The position numbers and the translations under genes are program-made. The notes under the pieces are model-generated. The model was given only the letters and a program-made list of their open reading frames with translations. It was not told the origin of the DNA and did not search any database. A stretch of 64,000 nucleotides of DNA from [Phialemoniopsis] sp. UDSM-2020 (lineage: Eukaryota; Ascomycota; Sordariomycetes; Thyridiales; Thyridiaceae). The DNA is taken from contig JAEILZ010000009.1 in assembly GCA_018873225.1 (NCBI GenBank), forward strand, positions 1,479,501-1,543,500. Direction: 5' to 3'. Shown in pieces: positions 20,327 to 31,116 of the stretch (position 1 is its first letter; each line of letters starts with the position of its first letter).

Positions 20327-23300
20327 TCAAGTATACAACTCGTCCGTGATCGCATTGAGCGACAAGCCCTCCTTGGCAATATCGTCCACCTCAACCAGGA
20401 AGTCCAGGGGCATCTCTACAAGCGTGCCGCGCACCCGGCCCAGCCACTCTTTGACCTCCTGCACTCCTCCGGGGAACTCCTCGCGCACGACGTGTCCGTA
20501 GTCGACCTTGCCGCTCTGCCGCGCCTTCTCCTCCTCCTCCTTGTCGGCGCCGGGGACGACAAAGTGCCGCGAGAAGAAGTCGTCGTACTGCTCCCACGTG
20601 CGCACGGCATCGTTTGGCACATTGTGGAACACCTTGGAAAAGACCTCGGTGTTGGCCCGCGCCGTCTGCTCCCACAGGTCGCGGAATCCGTCCGACAGCG
20701 GGTCCGCCACGAGCCGGTCCTCGCGGCTGCCCCAGTCGTACTTGTTGCCGCCGCCGTAAGGGGTCCAGTTCTCGTCGGGCCGGTCGCAGGCCTGGTGCGG
20801 CAGGAGGCCGAGGTGCTTGCGGAAGAGCTGGCGGCGTAGGGAGGCCGCGAAGCGCGACGCTGTGTACGGCTGGCCCGCCATGGCCGAGTCGACGGGGCTC
20901 GGGTCCTCGATGACGACGGCGATCTCGGAGTCGTGCGTGCCGAGCTGGCTGCGGTCGTTGAGGTTGGCCGAGCCGCAGATCACGAGGCGGTCGTCGGCGA
21001 TGAGCACCTTGGAGTGGATGTAGAGCTCCTCGGAGACGAATGCGTCCAGCTCCGACTCCGGACTACCCTGCCAAGGAAGCTCGTTCAGCTGCGGCCCGTT
21101 GGCCATGTAGCAGGCCGCAATCGAATCCCATGTGTCGTCCTGCAAGTGTGAGGCAGCCTCTTGATACCGGCGGTACTGGGATCCGAGACGGCCCTCTGTC
21201 TCCTGGCGGCTGTACCCGTCGTATCCCGACTCGACGGCGTCGTCAAACTCGCGGCGGGCGGACTCGTACGGGACGCCACTCTCACGCTCAGCTTCGCCCA
21301 TGGTTGCAGAGGTGTTGATGCGGTCGTAGTTACGTAGGTTGTAGAAATTGACATAGATTCTCGGGTCCGGCACGCCCTCCTTCTGTAGGGTCTCGAGGAT
21401 GCTGTGGCCACCGCGGCTGATGCTATTGTACTGGAACTCCATGATGGCTCGGGTGCCCAGAGCACCGTCTGACTTGAGGTCACCAGCAAAGGCGGGGACG
21501 GCCGGCATGATAACGATGACCTTGAAGACCTCATTGTTCTCGTGTGCACGCTTGACGCGATCGACTATAGCACGGCCAATCTTGTTGGCAACCGGATGCT
21601 GCTCCGCGCTGGTGGCGGTGATGAAGAACTGCGTCGTGTTAGCCTAGCAGCTTACCAACGCTCCCTAGCGAACAATCTCATACCTGGTTCTCGATGTACA
21701 CAAAGTGTTGGGCATTAGTGATAGCATCGATGTAGGCGTTAGCTATCGAGTGCTCGGTCTGATGCCCAGAAGACCATTCGCAGCAGCTGGACGGAGTTAT
21801 GTTAGCGACGTATCTGGATGGTTTGTTGGAGATATTGTCTCTCACCTTCGAGTCAATTGGATATGAGCACCGCCGTTCTCCGTTTCACGAGGCTCTCGGG
21901 TCTGCTCCTCATCATCCTCGCTGCCCATGAGCCTACGCATGCGCCGCGAAAAGTGATGATGCAATCCGCCGAAGAACTCCCCGTCGCTACCACCGAGGCT
22001 CTCATGGGGAGGGGCATGAGAAAGCGGCGGCTGAAGCGATTGATACTTTCCTTCATCGCGAGTAGAGTACTTCTGGCTGAAGATGTAATTCCTTCAAGGT
22101 GATCAGCACTGGCCACGGGAATGAAAGAATGGCATACTTACCAGCGGTCGACAAAGTGAATTGCTAGGCTGCTGACGATGGGCCCCGTCAGGCTAATGCT
22201 GATGTCGGACCAGCCCATTCGCGAGCTCTTGGTCCGGTCGACTACTCTTGATTAGCCAAGGCACAATTTCAGTGTCATATCGAGGACTTACGTTTATTGT
22301 TCTCCCATTTGTTGACATCTTCAAAGTCGTAGATACGGGCATTGTTGTAGTCTTGACCAGGGAAGACAATGGCATCCAGGTTGCCAGGGTGGGCATCGGC
22401 AATAGGGTGGCCTGAAAGCTTAGTACATAGCTTGTTGTTCTACTCTGAAATGCTTACTTTGAGTATCCCATCTACCAAAGCCTATGTTTTCGTCAGTGAG
22501 CTGGTCTGCGGAGGCGAGATAAACAAAGTCCGGCCAGGCTTACACATATCCAGACCACCCATGAACGCGATCTGTTCATCGATGAGGCAAAGCTTCTCGT
22601 GGTGAGCCCAAAAGAGAACTACATCGTCGCTTGTGCCGTATAGAGACTTCAGGGCATCCTGAGAGAACTTGGAGAGATCGAAGGCCCTCAGAGACATGTT
22701 CTTAAACCCCTCTGCAAGGTCCTCCTGAAGCTCGTGTCCGCTCGGGTGGTGATCTGGGTGTCGAAACACCTTGATGTTTGAGTGAAGCGCTTCCAGAGCA
22801 TGCTTTGTGTGCTATCATATGAGAGTATGCTTGATCAGCACGTAACACAGCCTTGCAGGCAAATGGGTGAGCCACTATACAGGGTAGAACATACCTCCGA
22901 GTTCACTAGAAGAAGAGGAGTGAGTATTAGCTAGCTTTTTGATTTCTACCAAGGCACTGGACTTACAAGTCAAGGCTTGAGGGACCTCCTTGTAGACAAC
23001 GATCCTGATCTGCACGCCTCGCTCGGCTGCAGCCTTGAGCATGTTGTCAAGTCTATACTGCTCATTTCGAGCAGGAGGTCGGCGAAGGTACAACTCTGGA
23101 CTCAGCCACCAGTCTAAAATGTAGATGCTCTCACGGGCGCCTAGCTGTTGTCAGTATAAGCCGTTCTATCAAAATGTACAGCATTATAGAGATGAACACT
23201 GTTTCAGAGACTTACGCTCGAGGGCCTCAGACACAGCCCAGAAGTAGGAGCACCCATCGACATACCACTTGGGCTCTCCCGAGGTCTGAGGGGCAAAGGA

Positions 23301-23429
23301 CTGATAGCGGTTGTTGGTGTGGGAGTCGGGATGCGCATGGCTGCACTCATCTCCGTGAGTGTGCGAGTGCGTCTCCCCTCCAAACAAGTCATTGAGACCC
23401 CTCTCCACCTTAAGGAAGATGGAGTGCAT
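20327..23429 (-). CDS. Phospholipase D (HKD type, no PX/PH domains), ten exons
   Basis: Hydrolyses phosphatidylcholine to phosphatidic acid and choline, or transphosphatidylates. Exons, 5' to 3': 23216-23429, 22967-23140, 22895-22905, 22544-22811, 22458-22481, 22292-22411, 22142-22241, 21846-22091, 21684-21786, 20327-21628; 853 aa. The 11-nt third exon and 24-nt fifth exon are required to keep frame across conserved sequence. Seen: a His-rich N-terminus (HSHTHGDECSHAHPDSH, about residues 22-38); ESIYILDWWLSPELYLRRP; first HKD HEKLCLID (H204, K206, D211); FVYIENQFFITAT; second HKD HSKVLIAD (H625, K627, D632) followed by GSANLNDRS. It lacks the PX and PH modules of Spo14-type enzymes and matches the shorter filamentous-fungal PLD group. 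Introns are 46-83 nt. Confidence 0.92.
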
Positions 23430-24590
23430 GTTGACTCGCTTGCGTGCACTGCTTGAGGCTTTTGAGGAATCGCTCTAGTTTCCGCTTGGTTTTTGGAAGG
23501 ATTTGGTTCGTGATGAATGACCAGTAAGATCACGATAAGAAACGAAATCAAGAAAAGAAGAAGCTTCTAATGAGTAGGTCAGGAAACCTGACAGTTGCTC
23601 GGGGTTGCCAGGGTCTGAGTGGAGGGGCTCATGAGCGACACTGGGGTTGGTTGATACAGGGGCCACTTGAACTTGAAACGGTGAGTGGTCGCTACGCTCA
23701 TGAGTTTATGCATAAAATTGACATGGCTTTACTGGATCACAAGGCGTGGGGAGTGATATACAACGCTTCGGGCAAGCGCAAATGCCATGGCCGACGTTTC
23801 CGTAGCCTGTGTCATCTCTGGGATGATTCACCGCCTTGTCCCAGCGTAACAACTTGCAGAATCATGGCGGGATGCTTCGAAAGATGCATTAGTAGCAAGT
23901 GAGTGGGCTCGCCTTAGTTACAGGGTATGTGGGTATCACTGTTCTCATAAAAGGCAGCTTGTAGGTAGCAGTGATAAATTGCCTGTGTCGTTGGTATCTC
24001 GGTTGAGGCTTGCAGGAAATAAGGAAAAAGCAATGAGAGTTTAACTTTAGTTAGTGTCTATGAGAGTCCCTGCAGGAACGTTGAAACCAGACCTCAAGTC
24101 GTTCTCGGCATCAAAGCGATCGCCGGCGCGCCCGATGTTCCCCACTAGAACTTTCGGCTACAGGCGCCGAAATCATTACTGTCCGGAGCCGCCAACAATC
24201 GGAACGTGATTCAACTACTTCGACTCACACCTTACCACGCGATTCACATGGAGACGACGTAACACCAGGACCGGTATCACTTACAGTTAGCTCACTGTGT
24301 ATTCCAACTAAAAGTCACAGGTTGTCAAGACGCAATTCGTCAAACAGGTTCAGCATCCGTGTGCGCGTGGCTGACCAGTCGTCAACCGAGTTGTATCTCA
24401 TTCATCTACCAAGAATTGGCAGTGATAAACCCCATCAACCCCTGGCTGAATCAGACAGACCCATTCGCACACAATACATGAAGCCAGACAACGACAGAGA
24501 AGACCAAAGTGTGTCCTCTCAGCTGGATTGACCACCACTCCCCATCTCGTGCCAAGCCGGCCATTACCGTTGCCAGCTCAGTCACAGACT
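23430..24590. promoter_or_regulatory. Divergent promoter region, PLD / GNAT
   Basis: This 1.16-kb region separates two divergent starts. Short ORFs (up to 110 codons) lack recognisable domains. No RNA gene is recognised. Confidence 0.5.
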
Positions 24591-25275
24591 ATGGAGCAAT
24601 TCGCAGACCAACCCACCACATCGCCCACCCCCGACAGCCACGCCCTGTCGCCCGGACACCCCTACGTCTTCACCCAGGACGCCCACGCCCACCTGATCCC
24701 CTACCTCGCCGCCCTGCACGGCTCCTGCATCACCCAGGACCGCATGACGGGCAGCTTCCTGCCGCCCCTGAACCACGAGAAGCTGCTCGGCTGGTGGAAG
24801 GTCAAGATCGCCGAGGCCCGCGCCGAGCGGCGCGTCATCATCATACTGCTCGACGAGTCCGACCCCGGGTCGCGCGCCAAGGGCACCGAGCTCATGGGCG
24901 TCGTCATGCTCGGCACGCCGCCGACCGAGACGAACCCGCACTGCGGCCTCGTCGAGTCCCTGCTGATCAGCCCCAAGCACCGCAGCAGGGGCGGCGCGCG
25001 GATCCTGCTCGCCGCCCTCGAGGTGGAGGCGGCGCGCCGGGGCAGGTATCTTCTGGTAGGGTTGTCCCATTTCAGGAGAGGTTACCAAACTACTACGCGA
25101 GAGTCAAGTCACTGACGCACCTAGACAGAGAGCGGAGACGGCGAGCGGTAGCGCCGCAGAAGAGGTCTTCAAGAAGGCATCGTATCAACTAGTGGGCAAG
25201 ATCCCAGAATACACTGTCAATCTAGCAGGCCAGAAGCTTGACGAAGCAATATTTTACAAAGACCTGTCAGCATGA
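24591..25275 (+). CDS. GNAT-family N-acetyltransferase
   Basis: Small acetyl-CoA-dependent N-acetyltransferase; substrate unknown. Exon 1 is 24591-25055 (155 codons) and exon 2 is 25129-25275; 203 aa. Seen: ELMGVVMLGTPP strand pair (beta4), then LVESLLISPKHRSRGGARILL, which supplies the acetyl-CoA pyrophosphate loop (RSRGGA fits the Q/RxxGxG/A pattern), then EVEAARRGRYLL and, across the intron, RAETASGSAAEEVFKKASYQLVG, the beta5/alpha4 part that is nearly invariant in layout. The intron (donor GTAGGG at 25056, acceptor ACAG at 25128) was chosen because it aligns this block without gaps; a GTATCT donor at 25047 is an alternative that would delete beta5. The start ATG has A at -3; upstream in-frame sequence has no ATG. 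Confidence 0.85.
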
Positions 25276-25645
25276 CTGTATCACATCAGCATGGCCTCAT
25301 GATTTATGGCGACGTATTGAATAGGGGAAGGGAAATGTAACGGAAGAATCTTCGGGATGGTGTAAGGATGGTCGCATTAGATACCCCAGGTCGTTTTCGG
25401 CAGGTGTTGTACAACGTGTAATATGCTTGATTTCACTGGCGGGTGGTGTATTGCAGTGCTCAGTGACAACGTCAGAGACCAATAAATCGTGATTTGGTTA
25501 CAATGGTTCCTTGGAACAAACATAAATTGACCCTACCGATAGCCCGTTTCTTTTGGATTCTGCGTCTATCATACATAGCGATCCTCTTTTTGACTGACCC
25601 CATGCGCAACAAACTCCCAACGCCATGCGAGATGATTAAACTCCC
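25276..25645. other. Convergent 3' intergenic region (GNAT / SEC62)
   Basis: This 370-base spacer between convergent stops contains the two 3' untranslated regions only. Confidence 0.6.
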
Positions 25646-26936
25646 CTACTCGTCCTCTTCCTCGACCTGCGGTGCAACGTAGCCTGCTTTACCGGGTCGG
25701 GCTGACGGGGCGGTCGCTACTTGAGTGTCGGTTGCTGTAGTGGTCGCATCAGCAGGCAGGGGCTGTCCGGTGGAACCGGCAAAAGTGGCATGCGCCATCG
25801 AAGATCCTGACGAGCCCTTGGACTTCTTCTTCTTCTTGGGGTTAGGCTTCAGATGGTTAGCATATGCGGCATGAAACATTCCTTCCAGTGTCAAGTCAGC
25901 TTACATCATGCCATGCCCAGACGGGGCGGAAACTGTCCATGAAAGAGACATCCTCCCAAAGGTTCGGATAAAGCCATAAGCCCGGAGAAACGAGGAAATA
26001 CGTGATAACGAAGAGGATGACACGGAAGATCGCCATGAGGAAGAAGAGACCGAGAAGACCGAGGAAGCCCCAGCTGAGGTAGTAGACGCCCTGGCGCATT
26101 TTCAGGGGCCAGAGCGGGTAGCAGACGATGGCGAACAGGGCGATCAGGGCAAGGCCGGCGTAGATCTTGCGCATGACCTGGCTGCCCTCCCAGAGCCAGA
26201 TGTAGTACATGTCGTCGCCGGCGTCTTGCTGAGGCACGATGCGCACATTCCACTGACCCTTGACCCTCTTGCCCTTCTTCGGGGCATGGTCATGTCCCTC
26301 GTGGGGATCCGCCTTTTCGCATCGGAGTGCAAGCATAGAGAGCGGCAGAAGCTTGAACGTGTTCTCTAGGGAAGCTCGGTCGTTGACCTCTGGGAGGCCA
26401 GGGTGCTTCTGGCGAAGCTTGGCGTAGGCAGGAGATTCGATGGCTCGGAGAGCGCGCTTGACTGTACGATGAAGTCAGCACAGGTGGACGGTCTAGGCAA
26501 GCTTCTTGAATGGGGTCATACCTCTAAACATTTCTTTGCGCTCGCCATTGAGGATGACCGTCCGCGGTTTGAGGTCTTGGCCTCGCAGAAACTTGGCGAG
26601 GACCAGGGCGAGCGGATTGGGCGGCTGGCCTTGCTGAATTGGCTGGGGCTGACCCTGGGCGGGCGGATGCTGGTGCTGGTGCTGATGAGGATGTGGGTGG
26701 TCGTGACCCTCGTGGCCGCCCTGCTGCTGTTGTTGCTGTTGTTGCTGTTGGGCTTGCATGGCTGCCTGTTGCTCTCGTGCTCGCTGCTGAAGAGACTGGA
26801 TAAACTGGGGAACAGTCATGCCAGCCTTTTCAGCATCTATGGCAATTTGTCGCTGCATAGCGGCAATCTGCTCTGGCGTGGGCATCTGGCCTGGTCGAGG
26901 CATGCCTGCCGGCATCTGTCCTGGAGGGGCCTGCAT
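25646..26936 (-). CDS. SEC62: Sec62, ER translocon subunit
   Basis: Sec62 works with Sec61, Sec63, Sec71 and Sec72 in post-translational import into the ER. Exons are 26522-26936, 25905-26461 and 25646-25846; introns 60 and 58 nt; 390 aa. Seen: an N-terminal Met/Pro/Gln-rich region with a Q10 run (mixed CAG/CAA codons) and a His-rich segment (HEGHDHPHPHQHQHQH, about residues 74-90); the conserved cytosolic domain (LRGQDLKPRTVILNGERKE, ending in FKLLPLSMLALR); two transmembrane helices in exon 2 (IYAGLALIALFAIVCYPLW, and FLGLLGLFFLMAIFRVILFV plus following hydrophobic residues); the family-typical FMDSFRPVWAWHD; and a lysine-rich C-terminus (PKKKKKSKG). The last intron was placed by its GCTAAC branch and phase; the nearer AG at 25882 would leave an impossibly short intron. 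Confidence 0.93.
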
Positions 26937-28935
26937 GTTGGGCAGGCACTACGAGATAAGCTCACGAGATGCGGTTGCGTCTAAGTAGTGATTGCCTTGA
27001 AATCCGGGAATTGATGGGAATGTAGAATTCTCAACAGAGCCTAGATTTGTGTGGCAGTAGAACCGTAAGGGGAAGAGCGACTCTGGTCAAACGTGTTGTG
27101 CTGTGCGGGTTGAGAAAGTCTGCAGCTCAGGAAATCGCAAGCTGTTCAATTCCAAAAGGCGAAGACGTGTTCTCCAAAATTTGGGTGGAACCAAGGATTA
27201 CATGTACAATGTACCATTCCAGCATCTTACCTAAATCTTTAGCACTCTTTGACCTTTTAGATTCCAAGGGAGCTTTTTTGGAAGGGACGAATCGGCAGGG
27301 GCCAGCCGGAAACGGCTTTGTCCGACCTCCGCATTTGCCCTTCCAGAACTTATGTTGAACTTTGATCGTTCTGTTCAGGGGGTTAGGAGGCCACTAAGCC
27401 ACTAATGTTTGGGCTTTGACGCTATTGGGAGCGCGTTTTTAGCGAGTAGAACTGCCGGCCGCCCTACAGATTTGGCGTTGAAGAGCTCGACCCGGCCCTG
27501 GAATTGATGTGCTATTTCCAGGGTCAGCCGCCGGTCTTTGTCTGAGCGGGATGAACTTTCCATTCCTCCTCTGCACGAGATGCCATGATCTGGGGATTTG
27601 AAGAAACTTCATCCTTTGCCACATCCTGACTCAAGGATTCTGGCGTTATGGGGTCTACCCTCCACCTCGGCTGGCGCGCTCTCGTGCTCTTGGGAAAGTG
27701 ATCCAGGAGTGATCGCCTCCTGCTTCGCCATGCTCAAGATCGCGCGGCTTGGCTCGATGTTGCGATGATACCCGTCAGGACATTGCACAACAACTCCACG
27801 ACGGGAAGAGCTCTACTAAATGACACGAACCGGCATTGTTTTGACAACAGTGGCATGTTTAGCTCCCGTCGTCGCGACGTCACGAATGCGTGCTTGCCAC
27901 GGTGCCTTGCATGAATGGATCTACTTCCGCGTGCTGGAGACAACACAGTCAGATGAAAACATGACCTGGCGTGAGTAAGGCACCAAGATGACGGATCCGA
28001 AGCAATAAAACGGGCGACAAGCACAACAACATCTGTGACTGGTGGATGATTGGAGGATCTCCATCTCTCGCCCCTTGGTGTTGTGCCTGTTCCCGTACTT
28101 GGGCTGCTCCAAGACGTGCAAGCCTATGACGGCGCGTCCGCCCGCAAATGTCGGTTTCAGAGATGAGCATCTCGTCACAGCGAAGGCTGCCTCACGGCTG
28201 GCCACGAGGGCGAAGCGAAAACAAAGAGCCCCTCCTGTTTATTTCATTTCCAGCATTCCCCCAATCAGAAGCCGGCCACCCTGCAGGAGTCCAGTCTCGA
28301 CAGCCCACGAGACCCCTCCGTCTTCGGGAATCCGTGGCGAGGAGGTCACAGCCGCGAGCCTCGTGGTGGGCAAGAGTGGGCGGAGGAGTAGGCTTGGTGG
28401 GTTCCTGAACCAAGGAAATCCAAGACATCGACTCGCTGTACGGCGCCGTTCGTCTTACACGACTGGTGGGTCATGCAATCTGGTGGTGTAGCGCCAGCCA
28501 TCCGAATCACCCACTCCGACTTTCACACCCTGGCCTACTAAGCGCCGACTGGCTGTCGGCCGTTCCTCGTCAGCCTATCATGTCTCGAGTCCTGCAACCT
28601 CACCGTCAACCATCTCATATCCCAAAAAAGACCAGTACTCTTCAGCTGGGCCCGTCATCTTCGGTGGTGGGTGCAGAGTTCAGAATTAAGGTAAGTTGGG
28701 TCATAAGTGCAAGAGGTATTCCAGATCCTCGGTAGGTCTAGTCGGGCTCTTTGTCCTGGTCTCGTTGCTCTTTTCCAATATTGGCCATCCTCCTTGGGCC
28801 AATCCTCTTCCTTCTTTACTCTCTGTCAACCCTCTAATAAGTTTGCTTTGATTGTTCTTTACCTTTTCGTCGCTGGTCGTCGCTCGCTCTTCCTCACTAG
28901 TACTGTCGGCATGAAGAACTATTCGGGCTTCAAGT
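26937..28935. promoter_or_regulatory. 2-kb divergent intergenic region, SEC62 / Ser-Pro-rich gene
   Basis: This contains two promoters and the long leader of the rightward gene. Several short ORFs (up to 149 codons around 28042-28491) have no domains, overlap one another on both strands and are not called. The right end holds the uORF described separately. Confidence 0.5.
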
Positions 28936-28985
28936 ATGAAGAACTTCACTGGCCGTCTCACCGAAGCCTACTCATCACTGCTTGA
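28911..28985 (+). promoter_or_regulatory. Overlapping upstream ORF (25 codons including stop)
   Basis: An ATG at 28911 opens a short frame ending at TGA 28983-28985. It overlaps the main start at 28936 in a different frame. The two start codons share the ten-base string ATGAAGAACT, 25 bases apart. Translation from the first ATG would suppress the main frame unless leaky scanning occurs. The frame is also open upstream without an ATG, so an unseen upstream exon is an alternative. Confidence 0.5.
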
Positions 28986-30501
28986 TACCCTGACGTGTTG
29001 CTCGCCGCTGGGATCATGTCTTGATGACAGGCGCCGGTCGACTGATTCTACGGGCTCATTATTTGGGTTGTCGCATTTGTCACAAGTGACCAATGCACGT
29101 ATTGAGAAGGGTAGCGTCGTGTTCTCGGATCAACCCAGGTCGACGCCGCCACCAGTCTTCCCACATTTAGGAAGCGAGAAGATGACGAGGGGGTATAGCG
29201 AGGAGCGGGCTCCGAGGACGAGGTCTGGAAGTCAAGGACGAGGGCTCTTCTCTGCGAGAAGACGGCTGTGGACTCGTACTTCCTCTACGCGCCGGCCGCA
29301 GATATCCGCCCCTTCGAACTTTCGTCATATTTACTCCGAATCGTTCCAGTTTCCGCAGCGAACACAGCAATCACCGCGACACCGAGGCAGGCCCAGCTCG
29401 TTTCGTCCCATAGAGCTCAGTATATACATGCCTGCACACCACCTTTCACCTATCTTGCCGCATTTCGAATATCCCGATCGCACCATCACACCTCCCCCGT
29501 TGGCACGCACCCAGGGCAGCTTCGACTCGGACGGGGTCACTCTAGCTCACGAAAGGAGCTACTCGTCTATGTCCTTTCATCTTCCGCGGCGGCCAGTCCC
29601 TCAGTCTTCGCCTTCCCAGAGCACGGAGGAGACGCCGCCCAGGATCCCCCCACGGTCCCGACTCCGGGCCTATACCTCCCCTAGCGTCGAAAGGATTTAT
29701 GAACGCATCGCCAGCGCCATGATTGAACGAGACAGATTGCAGGACGAGATTGAATCAGTCATCGAGCGACAAAGCATCTATGCCAGTAGTCGTCCATCTA
29801 CAGCTCACGGACTAGGTACGTACCCAACTCTTGTCACACACCATTCCTTAGCAATAATGCTGACTAGAGAAGCAGACCTCGAGCCTATGCCATCCATCCC
29901 CGCATTTCCCGCAGCTGCGCCCTCCTTTGCGGAGAGGCTTAGCACGGAGAGACCAACTACGGCGCCTCCCATGCCCAGCACTGCTGCCCAAGGCGAGGAG
30001 TATGCCCTTGGTGAGGATGACCAGGCATTCCCGCCGCCGTTGCGCCAGGCCATGCCGCCAAAGACATCATCGAGGGTAAACGGGATGCCTGTGGACATTC
30101 CTTTGGCACCTCCCTTGCCCCTCGTTCTCCGACCTCCCCTGAGAAAGAAGAAGTCTTTCTCGCGCGTTTCTCATTGGCTCTTCCCCACAGAGGAGGGACA
30201 GCAGCACCAGAGAGGGACCAGCTTTGGCTCCATCACGAATTTGCCCAAGCCCGTAACGGGCAGCGATGGCTTTTACCAGTGCATAGCACCATCTCAGCTC
30301 GCAGAGCGAGCTAGTTTCGATACTATGTCTACGATCTCGACGTGGACCACGGAGGAGGACCCAACAGTTCCGACCACTTGGTCCCCTGGCAGCTCTCCAG
30401 TAACGAAGCAGGATACGCCCACATCGGCAGTGGATCGGAAACTGGCTTTTGGACGCAATAATAATGTGCATATCACCCCGAGTGTTGGTGTGGCATTCTG
30501 A
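28936..30501 (+). CDS. Uncharacterised Ser/Pro/Arg-rich fungal protein
   Basis: I do not recognise a named family. Exon 1 is 28936-29815 and exon 2 is 29876-30501, giving 501 aa. Seen: an N-terminus rich in Ser, Arg and Pro, apparently disordered, with a start block SSLLDTLTCCSPLGSC; a short helical, charged block SPSVERIYERIASAMIERD (about residues 248-266) that is the best candidate for a conserved coiled-coil module; proline-rich strings; and a basic patch RPPLRKKKSFSR followed by VSHWLFP. The 60-nt intron has donor GTACGT, a GCTGAC branch and a CAG acceptor. It contains no in-frame stop, so unspliced RNA would encode 20 extra residues. Likely a regulatory or scaffold protein, by composition only. 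An out-of-frame uORF overlaps the start. Confidence 0.7.
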   Translation: MKNFTGRLTEAYSSLLDTLTCCSPLGSCLDDRRRSTDSTGSLFGLSHLSQVTNARIEKGSVVFSDQPRSTPPPVFPHLGSEKMTRGYSEERAPRTRSGSQGRGLFSARRRLWTRTSSTRRPQISAPSNFRHIYSESFQFPQRTQQSPRHRGRPSSFRPIELSIYMPAHHLSPILPHFEYPDRTITPPPLARTQGSFDSDGVTLAHERSYSSMSFHLPRRPVPQSSPSQSTEETPPRIPPRSRLRAYTSPSVERIYERIASAMIERDRLQDEIESVIERQSIYASSRPSTAHGLGTYPTLVTHHSLAIMLTREADLEPMPSIPAFPAAAPSFAERLSTERPTTAPPMPSTAAQGEEYALGEDDQAFPPPLRQAMPPKTSSRVNGMPVDIPLAPPLPLVLRPPLRKKKSFSRVSHWLFPTEEGQQHQRGTSFGSITNLPKPVTGSDGFYQCIAPSQLAERASFDTMSTISTWTTEEDPTVPTTWSPGSSPVTKQDTPTSAVDRKLAFGRNNNVHITPSVGVAF

Positions 30502-31116
30502 TATTTCGGAGCATCACCTTGTATTTCTTAATTTTGATACCATCATGCATTGTTTCGGCTCGAGAGTGAGCCTGTAGAGAAGAGGATTAGAGCTGGGCAC
30601 TGGGACAAAAAGGTAATACTCGGTCAGAGGGCCACCGAGGTTGGCTGGCTATGGGAACAAAAATAGGGGACGGCGGACGGAGCTGAGACTCCAATTTGTT
30701 TTTCAGGAAATCAATGTAGATAGATGGTCCTAGTGATACCAATGGGCGGAGATGGAATTCGACTAGCGACGCTGGTGGTCGCTGTGTATTCACAGTTCTG
30801 TTTTACTGTCAATCTCCTCTGGATAAAGTGCACGACTGGCTGGGACGCATCAGTATACCTGAATTCTCCCCTTTTAGCGGTCTCCAACACTGAAGCGCCC
30901 CACCCGGCCGCTCTTGTCCACCCACGTGGCGGGCAGTTTCAGAGCACGACCCCCATATTGTTGACCCGCACATTGGCAGTTCTCGTAAATAACCCGGATG
31001 GCCTCTGGAAATGAAGAACATTTGATCTTAGGGAGCGTTCCATTCTCATGTTGGATATATGGTCATCTGCTCGGGTCCCTTAATTATCCTAAAGTCGCAC
31101 ACCGGCTCCTTTCCGC
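30502..31116. promoter_or_regulatory. Intergenic region, phytase promoter
   Basis: About 615 bases contain the 3' region of the preceding gene and the promoter of the acid phosphatase. Two CACGTGG-like strings near 30925 resemble, but do not exactly match, Pho4-type E-boxes. No gene is supported. Confidence 0.4.
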
